Origin: Clostridiales bacterium
GTDB taxonomy: Bacteria; Bacillota; Clostridia; Caldicoprobacterales; DTU083
NCBI GenBank assembly: GCA_012510895.1
Contig: JAAZHD010000334.1
Coordinates: forward strand, 1 to 33,735
DNA length: 33,735 nt
Direction: 5' to 3'
Below are positions 23,510-31,731 of this stretch, piece by piece (within the stretch, counting starts at the first letter, position 1; each line of letters begins with the position of its first letter). The notes under the pieces were generated by a model that worked only from the letters and a program-made list of their open reading frames with translations, did not search any database and was not told the origin of the DNA. The translations under genes and the position numbers were made by a program.

Positions 23510-26145
23510 ATGTCGGAAAATTTGCAAGGTACCAGAATGGAAAGGAAAAGAAAAAAGCCATCCGTATGGAAAAAAATCTTCGCATTCTTTGGTATTTTAA
23601 CAGCAATAGCAGTACTGGCGATTGTCATATATTTAATTAATATTATAGGGACCCTGGACGACCTGGATCCCGGCAGTCTGGTAAATTATGAACAAACTTC
23701 ATTGGTTTTTGACAGTGAAGGTGAACTGATATCCAGTATACATGGAAGCAAAAACAGGATTTATGTGCCTTTGAATCAGATTCCAAAACATGTGCAGGAT
23801 GCCTTTATCGCAGTAGAAGATGTGCGTTTTCGCAGTCATCCCGGTTTTGATATACGAAGAATATTCGGCTCCCTCCTGCAAAATATCAAAGCAAGGGATA
23901 TAGTTGCCGGCGGCGGCACCATTACCCAGCAGCTGGTAAGAAATACGGTGCTTTCCTTCGAACAGTCCGTAGACAGAAAGGTAAAGGAAATACTCCTGGC
24001 ATGGCAATTGGAGCAAAGATACTCCAAGGACCAGATTCTTGAAATGTATCTGAATGTCATCTATTTTGCAAAAGGCGCCTATGGCATTGAGGCTGCTGCT
24101 CAGACATACTTCGGCAAGAGCGTAAGTGAATTATCTGTGGCTGAAGGCGCCCTTCTGGTGGGAATTATAAAAAATCCACACCGTAACTCGCCTTTTATTG
24201 ATAAGGACAGGGCTCTTGAAAGAAAAGATTTATGCATTGACCTGATGGTTAAAAACGGGTATCTCACCGAAGAAGAGGGAGAAGCAGCTAAAGCTGAAGA
24301 GCTGGTTTTGCTGAAGATGTCAAGCCTGCATATACCCACGGATATTTTGTGGACATGGTACTTGAAGAGGCGGCAGAAATACTGGACATTAAACTTGAAG
24401 AACTGTATACAGGCGGATATCGGATTTATACCACCCTGGACAGAAATCTTCAGGAGTATGCAGAAAACCTGTATGCCCAGGATGATTATTTTCCAAAAAG
24501 CCCTGTCTCCGGAGAGTCCTGCGAATCTGCCCTGGTGGTTATGGATACTCAGACCGGCCGCATAAAAGCCTTACTGGGCGGCAGGTCCTATCCGGAAGAT
24601 CAGAGATATGTGCTGAATCGGGCCGAGGTTAAGCGTTCGCCCGGCTCTACCATCAAACCCTTGCTGGTCTATATTCCCGCAATTGAATTGTTCAATTACA
24701 CCCCGGTTAGCTTTATAGAAGATGAACCCATTGACATAGAAGGTTATATTCCTTCCAATGCAGACGGAAAGTTTCGGGGCATGGTAACCTTAAGGGAAAC
24801 AGTGGCCAAGTCAATTAACATTCCAACGGTAAAAATATTTCATGAGATAGGAATCAGCCACGGTAAAACCATGGCAGAAAAAATGGGAATTTCCTTTGAA
24901 AGCGGAGACAATAATCTGGCTATTGCATTGGGAGGCATGGAAAAAGGGGTAACTCCTCTGGAAATAGCAAGGGCTTATGCCGCTATAGGTGACAGGGGCA
25001 GTTACAAGAATTACACCACTATTTTACGAATTGATGACTCACGCGGAAAAACCCTGTATGAGAATCATACCATCAAGGAACAGGTTTTCTCAGAAGAAAC
25101 CGCCTTCCTTGTAACCAGCATGCTGCAATCCGCCACGGATCCGGAAATGGGCGGAACCGCCCGTAGGCTTAACGGCCTGAATCTGGCTGCTAAAACAGGA
25201 ACCGTACAGCTTCCACGCACCGATGAGTTTCGGGGCATCAAAGGCGCCAATGATGCCTGGGTGGCCGCATATAATCCTGAATATACCGTGGTTGTCTGGA
25301 TGGGATTTGATAAGAGAAGTCCGGAAAACTACCTTCCCTCCGGCACCTCAGGAGGAAATCAGCCAACCATAGTGGCAGGTAATATATTTCAATACATTTA
25401 TGAAAATAAAGACAAGCCGAAATATGAAAAACCTATTGGAATTTCAGAAGTAAAACTGGACGGAAAGGCCCTTAAGGAACAAAAACGGGTCCTTTTGGCG
25501 ACCGCCCTGACTCCAAAGGAATATATAGTTACAGAATACTTTGTCAAGGGCACAGAGCCTGCCCAGGAAAGTGATTATTGGGTAATACCGAATGCTCCGC
25601 AGGATTTCAGAGTTGCATTAAACGAAGCTGATCAGCCTGTTATTTCCTTCGTACCGGGTAATTCTTTTGCAGGTTATTATATTATGAGAATTACCGGCCA
25701 GGAAGAAAAAGCTGTCCTGGTACATCAGGTTCAAACAGGCTCTTTGGATCCGGTAGAATGGACTGATACCCAGGTAACACCCGGTGAAACCTATGGTTAC
25801 TTTATCATTCCTTATCATCCGGAAATGAAACTCGACGGCGAAGCGGTTCAGGGCCCTCAAACCCAGATACTGAACATTACCATACCTGAACAGGAAACGG
25901 AAAACGGTTCAGACTTCTGGGAAGATCTTTGGGATCTGCTGCGTCCCGGACAGAGAAACCAGGACGGCCAGGACGATGATACCGGTGAAGACGGAGGCAG
26001 CAGCCAGGATAATGAAATCAATGAAAATAACGAGGATAATAACGGCAATGGAAATAATGCAGGCCAGGAAGGCTTGGAAATTGGATATGATCAGGAGTTC
26101 AGGAGGTCAGCTCTCTCATCTTTTCCTCTATATCTTCCCGCTTAA
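23510..26145 (+). pseudogene. Second bifunctional class A penicillin-binding protein, split by a -1 frameshift
   Basis: The first frame (23510 to its stop at 24565) holds a membrane helix (about 25-47) and a GT51 domain with Glu103 in VEDVRFRSHPGFD, GGGTITQQLVRNT and DQILEMYLNVIYFAKG. Homology then moves to another frame at about 24314-24316: adding one A after CTGAA restores the reading LVLLKDVKPAYTHGYFVDMVLEEAAE. The second frame holds the transpeptidase with Ser (codon 24646, STIK), SIN (24811) and KTG (25192), a fibronectin-like beta domain and an Asp/Asn/Glu/Gly-rich tail. All motifs are intact, so this is a recent mutation or a sequence error. If intact it would be about 878 residues. 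The 3' end overlaps the convergent TPR gene by 47 nt. Confidence 0.88.
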
Positions 26146-26788
26146 TAGTGCTGAGGGCTGAAATATTGCAGTCCAGAGCTTTTTGGAGAAATTCCCTTGC
26201 TTTCTCCTTCTGCCCCCTCTGCATGTATATATCGCCAAGGTAATACAGGGTATCTGCCTGATCCTCCTTCTCCCTATAAGCTTTTTCAAAATACTCAAAA
26301 GCCTTGTCCATATCGCCCATGCGGTAGTAAATCTGACCAAGATTATCCAGGACAACAGGATCCGTATCATCATAGTCCAGGGCTTCCATATTAAATTTCA
26401 GGGCTTCTTCCAGATCGCCCTTGTCAATGAGCAGATACCCTAAGGTTCCATATGTCTTGGAACTCTTAAGCTTATTATGCATCTCAGTCATTCTCTCCAG
26501 GGCTGTATCCAGATCCCCCAACTTCCAGTAGGCCATGGATATATTGATTTTGGCATTATCCTTTACTTTCTCATCACGCGGAAAAAAGACCATCAGTCTT
26601 TCAAAAAGCTGCTTCGCCTTTTCAAAATGCCCCATGCGCAAAAGCAGAACCCCATAGGACATTTGAAAGTTTGCTGCCGTCATATCATGTTTTTCCGCTT
26701 TTTTGTACCAATAATAAGCCTTTCCCTCATCTCTTCTGACCTGATTGTAATAACCTAAAAATCCAAAAAAATTACCTATTAAGCCCAC
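26099..26788 (-). CDS. TPR-repeat protein, third gene of the mrfAB operon
   Basis: 229 residues, almost entirely tetratricopeptide repeats. About five to six units are visible, for example KAYYWYKKAEKHDMTAANFQ, GHFEKAKQLFERLMVFFP, GDLEEALKFNMEALDYD, GDMDKAFEYFEKAYREK and GQKEKAREFLQKALD. A weakly hydrophobic N-terminal stretch (LIGNFFGFLGYYN) is too short for a clear anchor. TPRs bind other proteins; no enzyme domain is present. The start is GTG at 26788, with AGGAG 9 nt upstream, overlapping the mrfB end by 10 nt, so translation is coupled. A role with MrfAB is inferred from this overlap. Confidence 0.85.
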   Translation of the reverse strand: MGLIGNFFGFLGYYNQVRRDEGKAYYWYKKAEKHDMTAANFQMSYGVLLLRMGHFEKAKQLFERLMVFFPRDEKVKDNAKINISMAYWKLGDLDTALERMTEMHNKLKSSKTYGTLGYLLIDKGDLEEALKFNMEALDYDDTDPVVLDNLGQIYYRMGDMDKAFEYFEKAYREKEDQADTLYYLGDIYMQRGQKEKAREFLQKALDCNISALSTIKREDIEEKMRELTS

Positions 26789-28032
26789 TTATTCCTGCTC
26801 CTTTCTATTTTTTTAAGTAAACGCCTTTTTCTGGCCAGCAGTTCCTTCTTTACATAAGCAGACTGCCTGCCGCTCCTGCCTGCCAGTTCAATGGCCTTTT
26901 CCGTACAGTCCAGGGCCTTTTGAAAATCCTTCATGCTGTGCTCCAGGTATTTTGCCATCTCCACATATGGATAAACAAACATGTTGCCTTCTCCGGCTGC
27001 TATGTCCTCCCATACATCCATAGCCTCTGCCGGACCAAAGTGCCTCTTCATCAAATAGGCATAGCGTTTTTTGGCTTCAGCTTTAATATGCTGATTCCTT
27101 GCCTTGCGGATGCAGCATTCGTAACACTTAGCGGCTTCCTGAACCTTATGATTTCTCTCAAGTTCACTTGCAATACCCAGCAGTTCAAATGAATCCCCTC
27201 TGCTTTCAGGATCCTGAAATAATCTGCTTATATGGAGAAAGAGGTCCGACATTGCTGCAATATCCATTTCATTATGTTTAAGGACACGCCTCATTTCTGC
27301 CGGGTCCCCTGTGTTAAGGTATTCCAGATAAACCTTGGGAATCATGCTGCCCGGTATATCGTCCTCCCGATACAGGCCCAGGATGCCCTTTTCTATGGTG
27401 GACAATGAGCAGTTCTCCAGGCATCGGCTCCATAAGCGCCTTGAAAGGTGCAGGAGGTCTATGTGCCTGTCCTCCCAGTCCGTTGCTTTCAGCCTGGAAA
27501 AGATAAAGCGGCTCTCCAATAAAGGCCAGTCAAAGGACTTGCCGTTAAAAGTAACCAGCACCCGAAACTCCTTCAGCCTGTCCAGCAGGGACTTAAGCAT
27601 AGGATATTCCTCATCGAAATCCCTCATCAGGTACTGCTCAATGATCAGCCCCTTTTCAGTAAAACAGCCAATTCCGATAAGAAATGCAAGCGAACCTGCT
27701 CCTCCGAACAAGCCTGTTGTCTCCGTGTCAAGAAACACAACATCACCCAGGCTGAAACCATCTTCCAGCCTGGTCCACCAGCAGGATCCTTCTTTTAAAT
27801 AGTCTGAATAAACCGGGTCATCCGTCCGGACGGCAGTGCTTACAGTTGTCCTGTGCACAAAGCTTCCTTCAGGGTTTTCAATTATCCTGCCGCCAAAGTC
27901 TTCCCCTGTCCTCTCATCCTTTGTTGAGTCCTTATGGTCAGCGGCATGATCAGGGAGGACTTTTTCAGGCGAAGGGGAGCTTGAAGTCATGGAGGCCAAG
28001 GCTATCAGCTTGCTCTTCAGATTGGGTATCAC
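26779..28032 (-). CDS. mrfB: MrfB/YprB-type RNase H-like exonuclease with TPR-like C-terminus
   Basis: 417 residues. A low-complexity N-terminus (about 1-70) precedes a DEDD exonuclease domain with Asp102 and Glu104 in VVFLDTETTGLFGGAG, the VTFNGKSFDWPLLESRF segment and HNEMDIAAMSDLF, followed by a helical TPR-like region (about 270-410). This is the YprB architecture; in Bacillus YprB (MrfB) works with YprA (MrfA) in repair of mitomycin C damage. The start is GTG at 28032 with GGAGG 8 nt upstream, overlapping the mrfA end by 68 nt. The long overlap and shared operon support joint function. Confidence 0.92.
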   Translation of the reverse strand: MIPNLKSKLIALASMTSSSPSPEKVLPDHAADHKDSTKDERTGEDFGGRIIENPEGSFVHRTTVSTAVRTDDPVYSDYLKEGSCWWTRLEDGFSLGDVVFLDTETTGLFGGAGSLAFLIGIGCFTEKGLIIEQYLMRDFDEEYPMLKSLLDRLKEFRVLVTFNGKSFDWPLLESRFIFSRLKATDWEDRHIDLLHLSRRLWSRCLENCSLSTIEKGILGLYREDDIPGSMIPKVYLEYLNTGDPAEMRRVLKHNEMDIAAMSDLFLHISRLFQDPESRGDSFELLGIASELERNHKVQEAAKCYECCIRKARNQHIKAEAKKRYAYLMKRHFGPAEAMDVWEDIAAGEGNMFVYPYVEMAKYLEHSMKDFQKALDCTEKAIELAGRSGRQSAYVKKELLARKRRLLKKIERSRNKWA

Positions 28033-30289
28033 CTAATATCCCTCCCAATATGATCTGTGCCAGATATTTCCCATTCTCTGTCACCTCTGCAGCAGGCCCT
28101 ACACATGCAGGACAGCCGTTATCACATATACATTCCGACAAAGCATCTTTGGCCTTTTTAAATAATTCCGTATGCATCTGATACAAACGCTGACTGAATC
28201 CTATTCCGCCGGGACTGCTGTCATATATATATATGGTAGGCTTGCCGGTAAAAGGAGATTTTACATGATAAACCACATTTATATCACGGGGATCGCACAT
28301 AAGGTACAATGATGCGATTTGCCCCAGTACATTGGCTATTCCCATAAGGCCGTTTTGTATATCATCCTGACTTTTAAGGCCGGATGGAATTTCATTAAGC
28401 GACATCCAGTAGGCTGTGGTCTGAAGCTCAAATTCCGGAAGGTTTACCGGCCCCCAACCCAAATTTTCATGGGTATCGAATTTAATCTTCTTAAACATGG
28501 TTACCAGAGAGGAAACCATTACATCTCCCCAGCTTCTGCCGGCAGCTCCCTCTTCCTCTGACTGGAACACGTCCAGTACCTTTAAAGTTACAGCCAGGTT
28601 GGCATCGGTGTAATAATCCACATTCACCTTCCTGACATATGCTTTTTTCTCTTCCAAATCAAGTTTTTCCACCTGATACTGGATTCCCTCATGAATATAT
28701 ATGGCTTCCTCATGGACCAGCTGCGGGGCGCTGAAACGGTCAACTTCTCCAATTACCTTATGTTCCGGACGGGTGATGTCGATAATGATAACATTTTCAT
28801 TGGCAGCAGTCCTAAGGCTGATGTCACTGGCAGGGAAATTTTCAGCCATCCAATGCCAGCGGCTGCCTACATGCCTCAGTACCTTTTCTTCCTCTAAATA
28901 AGCCAGTAAGGGTTCAAGAAAATCTATGCCGAAAGTTTCCCCGTCTTCAAAAGGCAGCTCAAAGGCAGCGCATTTAATATGGGACATAAGTATAAGCAAA
29001 TTATTCGGGTTGATCAGGCCCTGTTCCGGATTGGCCTTAAGGAAGAATTCAGGATGCTTTATTATATACTGATCAAGCGGATTGCTGCTGGCTACTAAAA
29101 TTGCCAGGGAGGTATCATTCCTGCGGCCGGCGCGTCCGGCCTGCTGCCATGTGCTGGAGATGGTGCCGGGATAGCCGCACATGATACTGACCTGCAGGCT
29201 GCCGATATCAATACCCAATTCAAGGGCATTGGTGCTGACCACGCCTAAAATGTCGCCTGTTCTGAGACCTTTCTCAATCTCCCTCCGCTGATTGGGCAGG
29301 TAACCTCCCCGGTAACCCCTGATTTTTTCTGAATTGCCCAGTTTGTCCTTAACCAGCTGCTTCAGATATGTAACCAGTACCTCGACTGTCAGGCGGCTTT
29401 TGGCAAACAGAATAGTTTGAATCCCGTTTTGTATGAAGCGGGCAGCCAATTTTTTGGTTTCCAAAACGGAGCTTTTTCGAATGCCCAATTGCCTGTTAAC
29501 CACAGGGGGATTATAGAATATCAGATGTTTGCGTCCGGACGGGGCGCCGCTTTCATCCACCAATTCCGTTTCCCTTTCTATGATGCGTTCCGCTAATTCC
29601 TTTGGATTGGCTATGGTTGCTGAACAGCATATAAACCTGGGATTGGAGCCGTAGAACCTGCAAATCCTGTGGAGCCGCCGGATGACATTGGCCATATGGC
29701 TGCCGAATACTCCCCGGTATGAGTGTATTTCGTCTATTACAACAAATTTAAGGTTTTCGAATAGTTTTACCCATTTGGTGTGATGGGGCATAATGCCTGA
29801 ATGAAGCATATCAGGGTTGGTGACCACAATGTGTCCGGCCTGACGGATAGCCTTTCTGGCGCTTACCGGCGTATCCCCGTCATAGGTATAGGTCTTGATA
29901 GGATAATCAAGCAAATCCATTATTTCATGCAATTCACTGACCTGGTCCTGGGAAAGGGCTTTCGTGGGAAAGAGATAAAGCGCCCTTGCATCATCATTTT
30001 TCATTATTTCATTTATAACCGGGAGGTTATAGCATAAGGTCTTTCCTGATGCGGTAGGCGTAACCACCACTACGTTTTTGCCCTGAAGTGACAGTTCAAT
30101 GGCTTTGGACTGATGGGAATAAAGCTTAAAAATGCCCTTTTTCTGCAGGACTTCCTTAAGCTCCGGCCGTAATCCATGGGGAAAGGGACCGAACTTTGCT
30201 TCCTTTGGTTCAATTTCTTCCCAATGGGTAATATTGCTCATTATGTCTTTGCTGTTCCTCAATTGATCCGCCAATTGATCAATATTCAT
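27965..30289 (-). CDS. mrfA: MrfA/YprA-type DEAD/DEAH DNA helicase with DUF1998 zinc-binding domain
   Basis: 774 residues. Superfamily 2 helicase: Q-motif region LYSHQSKAI, Walker A TPTASGKT (77-84), DEIH (186-189), CSATIANP, then the second RecA domain with STNALELGIDIGSLQ and QQAGRAGRRND. The C-terminal part is DUF1998, with a four-Cys cluster at residues 720, 722, 726 and 729 (CICDNGCPAC) preceded by YIYDSSPGGIGFSQRL. MrfA is a 3'-5' DNA helicase acting with MrfB on mitomycin C damage. The ATG at 30289 follows GGGGGG by about 6 nt; the in-frame extension to 30364 overlaps the promoter. Confidence 0.93.
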   Translation of the reverse strand: MNIDQLADQLRNSKDIMSNITHWEEIEPKEAKFGPFPHGLRPELKEVLQKKGIFKLYSHQSKAIELSLQGKNVVVVTPTASGKTLCYNLPVINEIMKNDDARALYLFPTKALSQDQVSELHEIMDLLDYPIKTYTYDGDTPVSARKAIRQAGHIVVTNPDMLHSGIMPHHTKWVKLFENLKFVVIDEIHSYRGVFGSHMANVIRRLHRICRFYGSNPRFICCSATIANPKELAERIIERETELVDESGAPSGRKHLIFYNPPVVNRQLGIRKSSVLETKKLAARFIQNGIQTILFAKSRLTVEVLVTYLKQLVKDKLGNSEKIRGYRGGYLPNQRREIEKGLRTGDILGVVSTNALELGIDIGSLQVSIMCGYPGTISSTWQQAGRAGRRNDTSLAILVASSNPLDQYIIKHPEFFLKANPEQGLINPNNLLILMSHIKCAAFELPFEDGETFGIDFLEPLLAYLEEEKVLRHVGSRWHWMAENFPASDISLRTAANENVIIIDITRPEHKVIGEVDRFSAPQLVHEEAIYIHEGIQYQVEKLDLEEKKAYVRKVNVDYYTDANLAVTLKVLDVFQSEEEGAAGRSWGDVMVSSLVTMFKKIKFDTHENLGWGPVNLPEFELQTTAYWMSLNEIPSGLKSQDDIQNGLMGIANVLGQIASLYLMCDPRDINVVYHVKSPFTGKPTIYIYDSSPGGIGFSQRLYQMHTELFKKAKDALSECICDNGCPACVGPAAEVTENGKYLAQIILGGILGDTQSEEQADSLGLHDFKLPFA

Positions 30290-30334
30290 CTGAATCCCCC
30301 CTGGCAGCCTGGTTATCCGTAGTATTACAAATAA

Positions 30335-30363
30335 ATTATATCTGTTTTGACAGGCAATGTCCA
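30335..30363 (-). promoter_or_regulatory. Sigma-A promoter of the mrfAB operon
   Basis: Minus strand: TGGACA (30358-30363, 5/6), exactly 17 nt, TATAAT (30335-30340, 6/6). Start near 30328, leader about 40 nt. A 9-bp inverted repeat, ATCTGTTTT (30340-30348) and AAAACAGAT (30377-30385), brackets the -35; it might bind a regulator. No LexA (Cheo) box was seen. Confidence 0.72.
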
Positions 30364-30375
30364 TTAAGGAGAATT

Positions 30376-30417
30376 TAAAACAGATACAGCCATCTCCGCC
30401 GAAGTGAAGATGGCTGT
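30376..30417 (-). terminator. Terminator of the aminotransferase gene
   Basis: Perfect 10-bp stem ACAGCCATCT/AGATGGCTGT (30408-30417 and 30386-30395), extended by wobble and C-G pairs to a UUCG-type tetraloop, followed on the minus strand by ATCTGTTTT. It lies 12 nt after the gene's stop. Confidence 0.8.
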
Positions 30418-30428
30418 CAGGTCAGATA

Positions 30429-31661
30429 TTACAGTACAGAAGCCAGCTCGCTTACTGCCCCTTCCAGTCTTCTAACTGTTTCTGCAATGTCTTCTCCCTT
30501 ATGCGAGAAGTTTACATAGCTGACATTATATAAGGAAACTCCATGCTTATAAGCCAGTCTGAAGAATGAAGAGTTTATATTATCCGGTGCGTCTTCCTGG
30601 GGAACAAATGTAGGACATGGCCAGAAGCCCTTAACTTTAACAGGAATATGATATTTATCAAATAAATCGTTTACCTGACTCCAGAGCATGCCGCCTGCAT
30701 CCCACAGATACCGGCATATGTTTTCCCTTTGGTAGATTTCAATTACCTTTTTGCATGCAGCCAGGGACAAGGCTTCTCCCCCATAGGTGGAAGAAACTGT
30801 TGCGCCTTTTGTAAGCATATCCATAACGTCAGCCCTTCCGCAAAATACAGACAATGGCATTCCGTTGGCTATGCCTTTGGCAAATACCGATAAATCAGGT
30901 AGTACGCCAAAATACTCCTGTACCCCTCCCATTGCGATGCGGAAACCGGTAACGATCTCATCATATATGAGCAGGGCTCCGTTTTCCCTTGTAATCTCCC
31001 GCAGGAAGGGATAGAAATTTTTGCCTTCTTCCATATTTGCATAGTCAGCTGCTATAATAACTGCGGCAACCTGACCTTTATAATTCGCAAACAAATTCTT
31101 TATGGCTTCCTCATCAGCCCACCTTACTGCATGGTAAAGGTCGCTGATCTGCTGAGGCACGCCAAGGGGTGCACCTTTGGAGACTTCCCGCGGATTTACT
31201 CTGGCACCGCTGGCCAGTGAGTTCAGCCATCCGTTATAACCGATCTGAATGATATGGTCTTTGCCTGTATATGCCCTGGCGAGCCTGATGGCTGCGGAAC
31301 AGGCTTCCCCGCCCGTTTTTAGAAAACGAACCTTTTCCGCACTGGGAACAACCTTGCTGAAAAGCTCGGCAACTTCGGCTTCAAGACCTGTGGGATGACC
31401 GTATACAAATCCATATTCCATCTGTTCCATAATAGCCTGATTTAACTCAGGGTATCCATAGCCCAGGGTAACCGGTCCTAAGCCGTTTCTGAAGTCAATA
31501 TATTCCTTTCCGTCAGCATCCCAAACACGGCAGCCCTTGCCCCTTTGAATTACAGCAGGCTCTTCCGGGAGCAAAACAGCCTTCTTTGAGCCGGTACTGG
31601 AACCTCCTCCTACATACCTTTCCAGCTTTTCATACCATTCTTTATTGCTTAGGTTGCGCAT
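30429..31661 (-). CDS. Class III aminotransferase, glutamate-1-semialdehyde aminomutase-like
   Basis: About 410 residues. Fold type I PLP enzyme of the GSA-aminomutase/omega-transaminase group: VWDADGKEYIDFRNGLGPVTLG, FLKTGGEACSAAIRLARAYTGKD (phosphate-binding), LIYDEIVTGFR (Asp234), and PLP-binding Lys262 in FAKGIANGMPLS. There are no other haem genes here and the N-terminus departs from HemL, so a sugar or secondary-metabolite amino donor/acceptor role is as likely. The ATG at 31661 is used; a GTG at 31670 is closer to GGAG (3 nt) and cannot be excluded. It lies downstream of an AraC-type sensor gene, which may regulate it or other genes to the right. Confidence 0.88.
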   Translation of the reverse strand: MRNLSNKEWYEKLERYVGGGSSTGSKKAVLLPEEPAVIQRGKGCRVWDADGKEYIDFRNGLGPVTLGYGYPELNQAIMEQMEYGFVYGHPTGLEAEVAELFSKVVPSAEKVRFLKTGGEACSAAIRLARAYTGKDHIIQIGYNGWLNSLASGARVNPREVSKGAPLGVPQQISDLYHAVRWADEEAIKNLFANYKGQVAAVIIAADYANMEEGKNFYPFLREITRENGALLIYDEIVTGFRIAMGGVQEYFGVLPDLSVFAKGIANGMPLSVFCGRADVMDMLTKGATVSSTYGGEALSLAACKKVIEIYQRENICRYLWDAGGMLWSQVNDLFDKYHIPVKVKGFWPCPTFVPQEDAPDNINSSFFRLAYKHGVSLYNVSYVNFSHKGEDIAETVRRLEGAVSELASVL

Positions 31662-31731
31662 TATAATCACTTACTCCTTCTTACTTTTTTTATAATAAGC
31701 TTGATGATAACAGGCTTATACGAACCATGTA

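Noticed and set aside
24300-24330. Programmed -1 frameshift in the second penicillin-binding protein
   Set aside because: There is no heptameric slippery sequence at the switch (GGTTTTG and CTGAAGA do not fit) and no clear downstream stimulator. Class A penicillin-binding proteins are not known to use recoding.
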